Origin: a virus
Strand: one strand, 5' to 3'
DNA: 25,009 nucleotides
Virus record (IMG/VR): IMGVR_UViG_3300034062_006187
Span: 1-25,009 of that record
Of the stretch, positions 8,085-13,580 are shown one piece after another; the stretch's first letter is position 1; each line of letters starts with the position of its first letter. Both the position numbers and the translations under genes were made by a program. Below the pieces are notes generated by a model, which was not told the origin of the DNA, did no database searches, and was given only the letters and a program-made list of their open reading frames with translations.

Positions 8085-8458
8085 TGCCGTTCAAGGACGC
8101 CAAGGTCCGAGCGGCACGCCAGCGCGAGTACTCGCGTCGCTGGTATTTGAAGAACGCCCAGCAAGTCATCAAACAAAGCGGCACCCGCCGCGCCTCGGTC
8201 AAGAAGGCGTGGCTCGACTACCGATCCAAACAGTCCTGTTCGCACTGCGGTTTTTCCCATCCCGCGGTGATCGACTTCCACCACGTGATCCGCCATAACA
8301 AGCGTTCCGTGAACGATCTCATCCTCAAGCAAAACAACCTCAAGGAGGCCATCAAAGAGGCGGAGGAGAAGTGCATCCCCCTCTGCGCGAATTGCCACCG
8401 GATCTTGCACTTCGAGGAAAGGCGGGTTATAAGGGTGAGGAGAAAGAAGAAAGCATGA
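8084..8458 (+). CDS. HNH endonuclease
   Basis: This 124-residue nuclease of the HNH superfamily has a basic N-terminal half. The core has CSHC (Cys52, Cys55), the His-His pair in VIDFHHV (His66, His67), and CANCHRILHF (Cys101 to His105), giving a structural zinc site plus the catalytic His and Asn/His residues. The GTG at 8084 overlaps the TAG of the acetyltransferase gene. Free-standing HNH proteins in phages serve as homing endonucleases, packaging cofactors near terminase genes, or nucleases against host DNA. The terminase genes are several kb away, so a packaging role is less clear here. Confidence 0.9.
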   Translation: MPFKDAKVRAARQREYSRRWYLKNAQQVIKQSGTRRASVKKAWLDYRSKQSCSHCGFSHPAVIDFHHVIRHNKRSVNDLILKQNNLKEAIKEAEEKCIPLCANCHRILHFEERRVIRVRRKKKA

Positions 8459-8469
8459 AGGAGATCATC

Positions 8470-8610
8470 ATGTCTGGATTAGGTTTAGTCTTGTTTTTTA
8501 GCCTAGTCATGGGTATAACTTGGTTTCTGCGCAATAGGCGCAGGCCCATCGACCCGCATGTTCCAAGACCCAATTGGAGATGCTCGAGGGGCGGAAGAGA
8601 ATACTTTTAA
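8470..8610 (+). CDS. Small single-span membrane protein (46 aa)
   Basis: The ATG at 8470 lies six bases after AAGGAG. An ATG at 8455, overlapping the HNH stop, would add five residues. Residues about 2-20 (SGLGLVLFFSLVMGITWFL) form one hydrophobic span, followed by an arginine-rich, presumably cytoplasmic tail RNRRRPIDPH. There is no lipoprotein box. It could be a phage inner-membrane effector; a lysis-related role is possible but unsupported. Confidence 0.6.
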   Translation: MSGLGLVLFFSLVMGITWFLRNRRRPIDPHVPRPNWRCSRGGREYF

Positions 8611-8615
8611 TCGTT

Positions 8616-8633
8616 AGAAAGCCTAGAAAGGAG
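8616..8633 (+). promoter_or_regulatory. Duplicated SD leader AGAAAG..AGAAAGGAG
   Basis: AGAAAGCC followed by TAGAAAGGAG lies before the ATG at 8640. The same tandem arrangement occurs at 12635-12651 and 16234-16250. The SD decides the start of the downstream gene against an in-frame ATG at 8574. Confidence 0.55.
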
Positions 8634-8639
8634 ATTGAA

Positions 8640-8870
8640 ATGGAAAGTGATACAAAGTTTTTTGTTGCTGTCTGCGGCGTGCTTGGCTCTATTCTTCTCA
8701 GTGTTTTTGCGTACTGCGCGTACGACTTGCATCTGAGAACAGAGTACATCAACAGCGCCTCCGACCCGATCGCCGCGGCCTGTGCCTACGACTCACAAGA
8801 GGCGGCTTTCCCGCCTTCTTGCGTCGCTCACCTCTATCAACAGAAGGAGACCCTCAATGCCCTCCAGTAA
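8640..8870 (+). CDS. Small membrane-anchored protein (76 aa)
   Basis: AGAAAGGAG six bases upstream fixes the ATG at 8640. Residues about 8-23 (FFVAVCGVLGSILLSV) form a single hydrophobic segment near the N-terminus. The remaining ~50 residues are polar with two cysteines (CAYD, SCVAH), so the topology could be N-in with a periplasmic domain. It is the second consecutive one-span protein in this operon. The end overlaps the next gene by 14 bases. Function is unknown; spanin or holin identity cannot be shown. Confidence 0.7.
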   Translation: MESDTKFFVAVCGVLGSILLSVFAYCAYDLHLRTEYINSASDPIAAACAYDSQEAAFPPSCVAHLYQQKETLNALQ

Positions 8871-9384
8871 AAAACTCAAGAAGTCGGGCGCCGCTCAACG
8901 CGCCATCAACTGGTTCCACGACAGCCCTGGCGCCAAGGTCAGCGGCGTCGCCAAGCGTTTCGGGATCTCCATCCCCTACGCCTACAAGCTTCGCGAGAAG
9001 GCCGCAGGGAACGCTGAAGTCGCCGCGCCCACGTGGCGTGAGCAGATGGATAAGCCACTTCTCACGAACGACGAAGTGGATGCGCTGTTCGGGGATCGAG
9101 ACTCACGGACCACGGGCCTCGATGGCATCCTCGACACCCGCGCGAGTGACTACGGCACGTTCGCGGACAACGCCCGGCTTGCCCAGGCATTGAAGCGCGC
9201 CATGGCCGAGCATGCCGAAGATCACGGCCGCACGTTTACCGACGACCAATGGGAAGCCCTCGAGATGATCGCGACCAAGATGTCCCGCATCGTTAACGGG
9301 GATCCGAACAAGGCCGATTCGTGGGACGACATCGCCGGCTACGCCAAGCTTGTATCCGATAGGATACGGGGGGTTGTCCGATGA
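8857..9384 (+). CDS. HTH plus DUF6378-like phage protein (175 aa)
   Basis: The ATG at 8857 follows AGAAGGAG, and the start at 8782 is rejected because it lacks a site. Residues about 12-48 contain a homeodomain-like helix-turn-helix (INWFHDSPG, AKVSGVAKRF, GISIPYAYKLREK). Residues about 100-172 (TFADNARLAQALKRAM, QWEALEMIATKMSRIVNGD, DSWDDIAGYAKL) resemble the DUF6378 domain found in many phage proteins. The combination suggests a DNA-associated regulatory or nucleotide-metabolism-linked protein. The domain names rest on pattern memory, not a search. Confidence 0.75.
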   Translation: MPSSKKLKKSGAAQRAINWFHDSPGAKVSGVAKRFGISIPYAYKLREKAAGNAEVAAPTWREQMDKPLLTNDEVDALFGDRDSRTTGLDGILDTRASDYGTFADNARLAQALKRAMAEHAEDHGRTFTDDQWEALEMIATKMSRIVNGDPNKADSWDDIAGYAKLVSDRIRGVVR

Positions 9385-9434
9385 ACACCGAAGAGTTCTT
9401 CGACACCATCCGTGCGAGGGGAGAAAGCAAATGA
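9381..9434 (+). CDS. Possible 17-codon coupling ORF
   Basis: The ATG at 9381 overlaps the preceding TGA (ATGA), and its TGA at 9432 overlaps the next ATG at 9431 (ATGA). The peptide is MNTEEFFDTIRARGESK. It bridges two genes with the same stop/start coupling used throughout the operon, so ribosomes could pass through it. It could be a coupling leader, a remnant of a longer gene or chance. Confidence 0.35.
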   Translation: MNTEEFFDTIRARGESK

Positions 9435-9790
9435 CATCTGTGCATCAGAAGAAAGAACTAGGCCGTTGGCTACTGCCGGGCGCGGAGGGTGTCCAGCAGT
9501 TTGGAGTAACCCGCAAACCCCACGCATTCCACCGCGCCATGATGCGGATATGTTTTGGCTGGCAGTGGATGGACAAGGAACTGACTTGTGACTACTGCAA
9601 CCTCTACCCACGGCTACGCAAGAAAACACACTGCGAAGAGTGCGCCCGTTCGCTGGAAGGCGGCGAGTTATATAACGTGATCAAACTTGCAGAGAAAGCC
9701 GGGATCGTATTCAGAATGGGCAGCACGGAAATCACCGTGCAAAAATTGGAGAAGTTTTTCGCTTTAGCACAGGGGATCAAGAAGACATGA
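9431..9790 (+). CDS. Zinc-ribbon-like hypothetical protein (119 aa)
   Basis: The ATG at 9431 follows GAGGGGAGAAAG and fits better than an upstream start at 9350 that lies inside the previous gene. Residues about 56-75 hold CDYCN and HCEECA, a four-cysteine zinc-ribbon pattern. The C-terminal helix is basic (TVQKLEKFFALAQGIKK). A nucleic-acid-binding or regulatory role is plausible. No family is recognised. Confidence 0.75.
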   Translation: MTSVHQKKELGRWLLPGAEGVQQFGVTRKPHAFHRAMMRICFGWQWMDKELTCDYCNLYPRLRKKTHCEECARSLEGGELYNVIKLAEKAGIVFRMGSTEITVQKLEKFFALAQGIKKT

Positions 9791-9990
9791 ACCGCAAAGA
9801 CACACTCCTCGCGCTTCACGAGGCCAACATGGCGCTCCAAGGGCTCACGCTCGAGCTCACAGGGGGCTATAACCACGAGCCACGGACCAAGGCCCTGCGT
9901 CCTCTGGTCGAAGAGGCGCTGGCCGCCGAAGAGAAGGTCCGGGCGATTTTAAATCGGGAAGGCTATTACGAGTGGGGTGCGACATGTTAG
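9787..9990 (+). CDS. Hypothetical small protein (67 aa)
   Basis: The start overlaps the previous stop (ATGA). The protein is helical and acidic, with MALQGLTLELTGGYNHEP in the first half. It has no cysteine cluster or membrane span. Its stop lies just inside the next gene. Unknown function. Confidence 0.7.
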   Translation: MNRKDTLLALHEANMALQGLTLELTGGYNHEPRTKALRPLVEEALAAEEKVRAILNREGYYEWGATC

Positions 9991-10220
9991 TCCCCGCGAT
10001 CAACTCGACCGACGACCCGCCCATCCCGATCCACGACCTCCAGCTCCGGGAGTATGTCTTCGCCCTGCGCCGACGCATCGAAGTCCAAAACGTCCTCCTC
10101 GAGTCCCTCGCAGAGGAAGTCAAGGGGCTCAAACAGGAACGCGACGGGCTCACCACGCATATCGAGCGGCTCTTGCTCGATTTGCATTGGTACGAGTCCG
10201 GGCGCAACATGAGGGAATGA
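9984..10220 (+). CDS. Coiled-coil hypothetical protein (78 aa)
   Basis: The ATG at 9984 is chosen over a GTG at 9972 because GAGTGGGG lies at a suitable distance. Residues about 22-70 have leucines and hydrophobics in heptad-like spacing (LREYVFALRRRIEVQNVL, LAEEVKGLKQERDGL), indicating a coiled coil. It is a likely dimeric adaptor, with no enzymatic motif. It overlaps the next start by ATGA. Confidence 0.7.
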   Translation: MLVPAINSTDDPPIPIHDLQLREYVFALRRRIEVQNVLLESLAEEVKGLKQERDGLTTHIERLLLDLHWYESGRNMRE

Positions 10221-10465
10221 ACGACATGGACGACTTAAGCCTCGAGGAACCGGACCGCGCCCCACTCGTGCAGATGATCACCCTCACGATCAACGGCACA
10301 CGCTACGGGCTCGTCGGGCCCGTGGTCGTCGTTCCTGGACTCGTCCCCGGCCCCCTCGAGGTCGATATCTCCGAAATCGAATTCGGCGAGATCATGACCG
10401 TCCGCACCGCGGCCCGTATGCTTGAAGGAGACTTCAAGAAGGCCATGGGCGCGGGGGTCCAGTAA
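10217..10465 (+). CDS. Hypothetical protein (82 aa), last gene of the operon
   Basis: The ATG at 10217 overlaps the previous stop, with a later ATG at 10226 as an alternative. The middle is beta-rich (QMITLTINGTRYGLVGPVVVV), and a C-terminal segment (FGEIMTVRTAARMLEGDF) is helical. It is acidic near the N-terminus. No family is recognised. An intrinsic terminator begins 45 bases after the stop. Confidence 0.7.
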   Translation: MNDMDDLSLEEPDRAPLVQMITLTINGTRYGLVGPVVVVPGLVPGPLEVDISEIEFGEIMTVRTAARMLEGDFKKAMGAGVQ

Positions 10466-10510
10466 GTTTGTCGCGGCGCTTTTCCAGCACTCCAACCCCT
10501 TTGCCGCGGA

Positions 10511-10539
10511 CCCCGGGTCGATGAGACCCGGGGGTTTTT
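10511..10539 (+). terminator. Intrinsic terminator of the middle operon
   Basis: CCCCGGGTC, a GATGA loop and GACCCGGGG form a perfect 9-bp stem, followed by G and five T. It ends rightward transcription facing the leftward gene. Confidence 0.9.
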
Positions 10540-10540
10540 A

Positions 10541-10576
10541 CAAAGCAAAAGGCCCCGGGGATCACTCCCCGGGGCC
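10541..10576 (-). terminator. Intrinsic terminator of the leftward gene
   Basis: GGCCCCGGGG, ATCACT and CCCCGGGGCC form a perfect 10-bp stem. On the minus strand it is followed by TTTTGCTTTG. It lies seven bases after the stop of the 10583-10813 gene and back to back with the rightward terminator. Confidence 0.85.
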
Positions 10577-10582
10577 CCCGGA

Positions 10583-10813
10583 TCACGCAGTAGTCACCGC
10601 GTACCACTGGACGCCGTCCTGGTCCGTGTGGTCAAACTCCTCCCATCGACCACACGCCACTCCAGAGTACCAGCCGCCGTTGCACACATCGCCCCTGGTC
10701 CTAACGATCTTGGCAAAGGTGTCCGCGTCCCCCTCGTCCGTGAAATACATCACGCTGAAGCAGGTGCCGTAGGACTTCTTCGAGGCAACCGCAGTGGCCT
10801 TGGCTTTTGCCAT
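10583..10813 (-). CDS. Hypothetical leftward protein (76 aa)
   Basis: This is the only convincing minus-strand gene in the window. The ATG is preceded by AGAAAGGAG, there is a near-consensus promoter upstream, and a terminator follows the stop, so it forms a complete single-gene unit. The product begins with a lysine/alanine-rich segment and continues YGTCFSVMYFTDEGDADTFA and WYSGVACGRWEEF, a small mixed alpha/beta domain with three cysteines and many aromatics. It has no HTH and is not an obvious repressor. Function unknown. The convergent position and own promoter suggest a separately regulated moron-like gene. Confidence 0.8.
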   Translation of the reverse strand: MAKAKATAVASKKSYGTCFSVMYFTDEGDADTFAKIVRTRGDVCNGGWYSGVACGRWEEFDHTDQDGVQWYAVTTA

Positions 10814-10819
10814 AACTTT

Positions 10820-10898
10820 CTCCTTTCTGGTTGTTAAAGAACGCCGGCACCGTGAAGGGCCGACAACATATTATCTCATAGACTAGTCAATGAGTCAA
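10820..10898 (-). promoter_or_regulatory. Promoter, stem-loop and SD of the leftward gene
   Basis: On the minus strand, TTGACT (10893-10898), a 17-base spacer and GATAAT (10870-10875) make a near-consensus sigma70 promoter. A second TTGACT copy sits at 10885-10890. The predicted start near 10862 begins a stem (CGGCCC/GG-GCCG, one bulge, 10845-10862). AGAAAGGAG follows at 10820-10828, before the ATG. Confidence 0.75.
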
Positions 10899-11247
10899 CT
10901 AAATTAACTTGTTAAGAATCAAGGAGTTAAGTTGTTGGGTTTTGGGGAGGGTGTGGTTTTGATGCAACATGGATCACGGACCACGGGGCAGCAAATGACC
11001 GGCTGATGGTCGAAAAACACCAAAAACGCACATTAGTAGGACTCTGGAGGGGTCTACTATGTTTTTGTTTTTATTTTTTCAAAAAATGACGTAATAGACG
11101 TAATGGTGTAAGAAGTGTTGTAGATCAGTGAGTTATAGCTACACGGTACATTACAGGGGGTCAATAGGTGTAATTTCTCTGGGGTGCGCGCGCGGGATGA
11201 TTTTTTGAAAAAGAAAAATGTGTTGACCCTAAAAAAGTCTAACTAAA
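10899..11247. other. AT-rich intergenic region with short repeats
   Basis: There are about 350 bases without a convincing gene, markedly more AT-rich than the surroundings. It contains TTAACTTGTTAA, GACGTAATAGACGTAAT followed by GGTGTAA (11089-11109) with a further GGTGTAA near 11167, T/A runs around 11061-11086 and 11200-11218, and a GGGTCAA (11158)/TTGACCC (11223) inverted pair. A stem-loop at 11034-11059 carries a GGAGGG in its loop before an 11-codon ORF. A regulatory region is likely. A replication origin is possible but unproven. Confidence 0.5.
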
Positions 11248-11514
11248 GTGGCTTCAAAGGCTGGACGGCAAGGAATTGTCAGCAGTAGACTTGCTGGTAT
11301 GTTAAGAGTTGATTCGGGCATTCCGATCCCCGCCGAAGCCCAGCGGGAGAAGTACCCCTTCCCTGTCATGGCCGTGGGGGACAGTTTCCTGTTAGCCGAT
11401 GCTGAGTCGGCGAAGAACGCTCGCAGCGCCGCGTGGATGTACTCCAAGCGCCACGGGACGAAGTTCTCGTGTCGGAAGGTCGAGGACGGCTGGCGCGTGT
11501 GGAGGGTTGCGTGA
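11248..11514 (+). CDS. Small conserved phage protein (88 or 71 aa)
   Basis: The product contains SGIPIPAEAQREKYPFPVM, GDSFLL, ARSAAWMYSKRHG and a tail GWRVWRVA. This is the signature of a widespread small phage protein family of unknown function. Family members usually start just before the IPIP segment, so the ATG at 11299 (71 residues) is as credible as the GTG at 11248. Neither has a good Shine-Dalgarno. The stop overlaps the TerS GTG start. Confidence 0.75.
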   Translation: MASKAGRQGIVSSRLAGMLRVDSGIPIPAEAQREKYPFPVMAVGDSFLLADAESAKNARSAAWMYSKRHGTKFSCRKVEDGWRVWRVA

Positions 11515-12248
11515 AGCTACGCAGCAAGGCTGACAAGGAGTTCGGCAAGAAGATCGGCAAGGGCCTCCAGCCGCAGACGCTGGAAAAGTTGGCGCGGCCT
11601 GTTAAGCCACACAAGAACCGTGAGCTGACCACGCAGGAGTGGAAGTTCGTTAACGAGTTCGTCGCGGGAGACGGGCACGTTACGCTGAAGGAAGCCGTGG
11701 TCCGTGCGGGCTGGCCCGAGAAGCATGCCAAGAAGCGCGCCGAGGATCTGACCAACGCAGACAAGAACCCGCACATTGTCGCGGCGATCCAGAAAGCTCG
11801 AGCGGAGATGGCCGAGAAGTACGGAACTACGTACGAGCGGCACATGAAGGACTTACAGATCATTCGTGACCAGGCTCTGGCCGCGGGGGCGTATGGCGCC
11901 GCGGTGCAAGCGGAGTACCGTCGCGGGCAAGCTCTTGGAACGATCTACATCGATCGCAAGGAGATTCGGCACGGCACGATCGATTCCATGAGCAAGGAAG
12001 AGGTCATGCGCAAGCTCGAGGAGATCAAAAAGCTGTACGGCAACGGCAGCCCGATCATCGACATCACGCCAGAGCAAGTGAAGGAAAGCCTCAAGGAGCC
12101 GATCCAGCTCGAGCACGACGAGCCCGAAGACGCCGAGATCGAGGAAGCCGAAGAGGCAGAGGAGCTAGTGGATGCCAGCGAAGCCAGAGACGAGCCTGTA
12201 CCAGCGCCTAAAGGAAAACCTCCCAAACTGCCTTATTACCCGGATTGA
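11511..12248 (+). CDS. terS: Terminase small subunit
   Basis: TerS recognises the packaging site and hands DNA to the large subunit. The GTG at 11511 follows GGAGG and overlaps the previous stop. A longer in-frame start at 11433 would lie inside the upstream gene and is rejected. Residues about 55-92 (HVTLKEAVVRAGWPEKHA, KKRAEDLTNADKNPHIVAAI) form the HTH typical of phage TerS of the Terminase_2/XtmA type. They are followed by a long helix (about 95-150) suited to oligomerisation. The C-terminus is strongly acidic (EDAEIEEAEEAEELVD) and then proline-rich. Its last 77 bases overlap the nuclease gene. It lies 6 kb from TerL, which is unusual. Confidence 0.8.
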   Translation: MKLRSKADKEFGKKIGKGLQPQTLEKLARPVKPHKNRELTTQEWKFVNEFVAGDGHVTLKEAVVRAGWPEKHAKKRAEDLTNADKNPHIVAAIQKARAEMAEKYGTTYERHMKDLQIIRDQALAAGAYGAAVQAEYRRGQALGTIYIDRKEIRHGTIDSMSKEEVMRKLEEIKKLYGNGSPIIDITPEQVKESLKEPIQLEHDEPEDAEIEEAEEAEELVDASEARDEPVPAPKGKPPKLPYYPD

Positions 12249-12594
12249 GTCGCGGGTAAATCTTGGCATCCCGGACTGTTTCATTGCGCTGAAGCAAACT
12301 GGCGAGTTCGTCCCGGTCGAGCTCAAGGTGGTGAAGCACGGCCGCAAGGTGAAGCTTTCGCCACATCAGATCGCATTTCATGCGCGCCATGCGGAGCTTG
12401 GAGTGCGCACGTTCATTCTGGTGCTCTACGTGCCGCCGGGTAAGGTCGCATCGAGGGAAGGGCAGCTCTTGTTATTTTCTGGAAAGCAAGTGCTCGAGCT
12501 CGCGAAGTCTGGCATCGACACCGATCCGATCGTGCGCTATCACTACGGCGTGGTCCCGTGGCATATGCTCATGTACACACTTGCAGAGGCGTGA
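12172..12594 (+). CDS. PD-(D/E)XK nuclease (VRR-NUC/Holliday-junction-resolvase-like)
   Basis: This is a 140-residue restriction-like nuclease. RIESRVNLGIPDCFIAL (Glu26, Asp35) followed by VPVELKVV (Glu50, Lys52) gives the D...E-x-K core. LSPHQIAFHARHAELGVRTF supplies the Gln-containing helix seen in VRR-NUC and Hjc-like enzymes. Phage members act on branched recombination or replication intermediates before packaging. The ATG at 12172 follows GGAG by seven bases and lies 77 bases inside terS in another frame. The full motif set starts after this ATG, so the overlap looks genuine. Confidence 0.85.
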   Translation: MPAKPETSLYQRLKENLPNCLITRIESRVNLGIPDCFIALKQTGEFVPVELKVVKHGRKVKLSPHQIAFHARHAELGVRTFILVLYVPPGKVASREGQLLLFSGKQVLELAKSGIDTDPIVRYHYGVVPWHMLMYTLAEA

Positions 12595-12651
12595 GCCTTT
12601 GTTATAGATTCGGGTTGCTGGGATGTTCCAGCGTAGAAAGTTAGAAAGGAG
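12581..12651 (+). promoter_or_regulatory. Promoter-like sequence, stem-loop and duplicated SD
   Basis: TTGCAG (12581-12586), a 16-base spacer and TATAGA (12603-12608) are a weak promoter candidate. A stem GCTGG/CCAGC (12617-12632) follows, then AGAAAGTTAGAAAGGAG (12635-12651) before the ATG at 12658. The layout matches other leaders in this zone. Confidence 0.5.
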
Positions 12652-12657
12652 ACGACA

Positions 12658-12951
12658 ATGTCAGAGCATACTTCGGGCCCTTGGAGCGTCGATGGATCGC
12701 CCACAACAGATTTTGATGTTGTGTGTGCTGATGGGCGTATCGCAATGGTTAATGGCGAAGACTGGAGTGCTGATATGACAGAGGCAAATGCTTACTTGCT
12801 CGCAGCAGCTCCCGAGCTGCTGGGTGCCGTGCAGCTTGCCTTGCGTGCACTCAATGTCGCGCCCCGGTTTAAGGTTCCGGGTGCGGGGGATAGTTACGAG
12901 GTTTGCTCGGAGCTCGAGCGAGTGCTTCGCAAAGTTGAGGGGGCCCTGTGA
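12658..12951 (+). CDS. Hypothetical phage protein (97 aa)
   Basis: The protein begins with HTSGPWSVDG and has NAYLLAAAPELLGAVQLALRAL in the middle. Both are hallmarks of a very common small phage protein family of unknown function, in which the AAAPELL helix is conserved. It is soluble and acidic. It starts the first short block after the nuclease and is coupled to the next gene by a GTGA overlap. Confidence 0.85.
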   Translation: MSEHTSGPWSVDGSPTTDFDVVCADGRIAMVNGEDWSADMTEANAYLLAAAPELLGAVQLALRALNVAPRFKVPGAGDSYEVCSELERVLRKVEGAL

Positions 12952-13184
12952 AAACTAAATTTTATGTTGGAGCAATGGAGTCCGACTACGCAACCATTCA
13001 CGGTGAGCGCGAGGAAGTGCACTTTTTGACGAGGGTCGACTGTGTGCTAACAGCAAGTGACGAGAACGGTGCCGAGATTCTTAATAAGTTGCTGCGTGGG
13101 GCGGACAAGGAGTTCATCCGATCGGACAATCCTGTGCGGACGTTTGTACGGTTGGACGTGCTTAACCAAATGGGGGCCGCATGA
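12948..13184 (+). CDS. Hypothetical protein (78 aa)
   Basis: The GTG start overlaps the previous stop, and its own stop overlaps the following ATG. The N-terminal half is beta-rich (KTKFYVGAMESDYATIHG, VHFLTRVDCVLTAS). No motif is recognised. Coupling on both sides supports a real gene. Confidence 0.7.
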   Translation: MKTKFYVGAMESDYATIHGEREEVHFLTRVDCVLTASDENGAEILNKLLRGADKEFIRSDNPVRTFVRLDVLNQMGAA

Positions 13185-13390
13185 AAGCCATGACACTACC
13201 GCCCCGGACAAAGCTCTGGGGCTGGGATTACAACAAAGAAAAACAATTTAGGATGACCGGCAAGGAGTGGCATCAACACGCAAAGTGCGAGACGTTCAAA
13301 ACTGAGCGGGGATCGGACTCTGCGTGGCGCAATGGTTGCGAGGTGTGGCTCGATGGGACCGACATCGAGCACAAGGAGCGCCGCGGATGA
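13181..13390 (+). CDS. Hypothetical protein (69 aa)
   Basis: An ATGA overlap with the previous gene sets the start. The product is rich in tryptophan and charged residues (KLWGWDYNKEKQF, EWHQHAKCETF). No known family. A small soluble protein of the accessory block. Confidence 0.65.
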   Translation: MKAMTLPPRTKLWGWDYNKEKQFRMTGKEWHQHAKCETFKTERGSDSAWRNGCEVWLDGTDIEHKERRG

Positions 13391-13515
13391 AACAAAAGCA
13401 ATTCCCACCGGGGCCGCTGAAGTTACCGACCGATCCGCCGCCGAAGCAGGGCATGATCCGATTTGTACTGTTCATGATCTGGCAATCGATATTGCACGGG
13501 AGGGGTCGACGGTAG
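13387..13515 (+). CDS. Short proline-rich, possibly membrane-associated ORF (42 aa)
   Basis: The ATG overlaps the preceding stop (ATGA). The peptide has a proline-rich N-terminus (FPPGPLKLPTDPPPK), then a short hydrophobic segment (MIRFVLFMIWQSIL) and a basic end. The TAG falls directly before the TTGACA of the next leader. It is supported only by coupling and the hydrophobic pattern. Confidence 0.45.
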   Translation: MKQKQFPPGPLKLPTDPPPKQGMIRFVLFMIWQSILHGRGRR

Positions 13516-13573
13516 TTGACAGGGCACTCTAGTTGTACGAGGATTTCATTCGGCCGCTGGCCGCAGAAAGGAG
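13516..13573 (+). promoter_or_regulatory. Promoter-like sequence, stem-loop and SD before the PP-loop gene
   Basis: A consensus TTGACA (13516-13521), a 17-base spacer and a poor -10 GAGGAT (13539-13544) precede a CGGCC/GGCCG stem (13551-13563). AGAAAGGAG (13565-13573) follows. The SD points to the TTG at 13581 as start. Confidence 0.5.
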
Positions 13574-13580
13574 AAAGAAC

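Noticed and set aside
11061-11086. T-run as an intrinsic terminator in the AT-rich gap
   Set aside because: The preceding stem (11034-11059) is weak, AT-rich and bulged, and no rightward gene ends before it.
13533-13580. TTG start at 13533 for the PP-loop protein
   Set aside because: It lies within the promoter/leader stem. The TTG at 13581 has an ideal AGAAAGGAG seven bases upstream.
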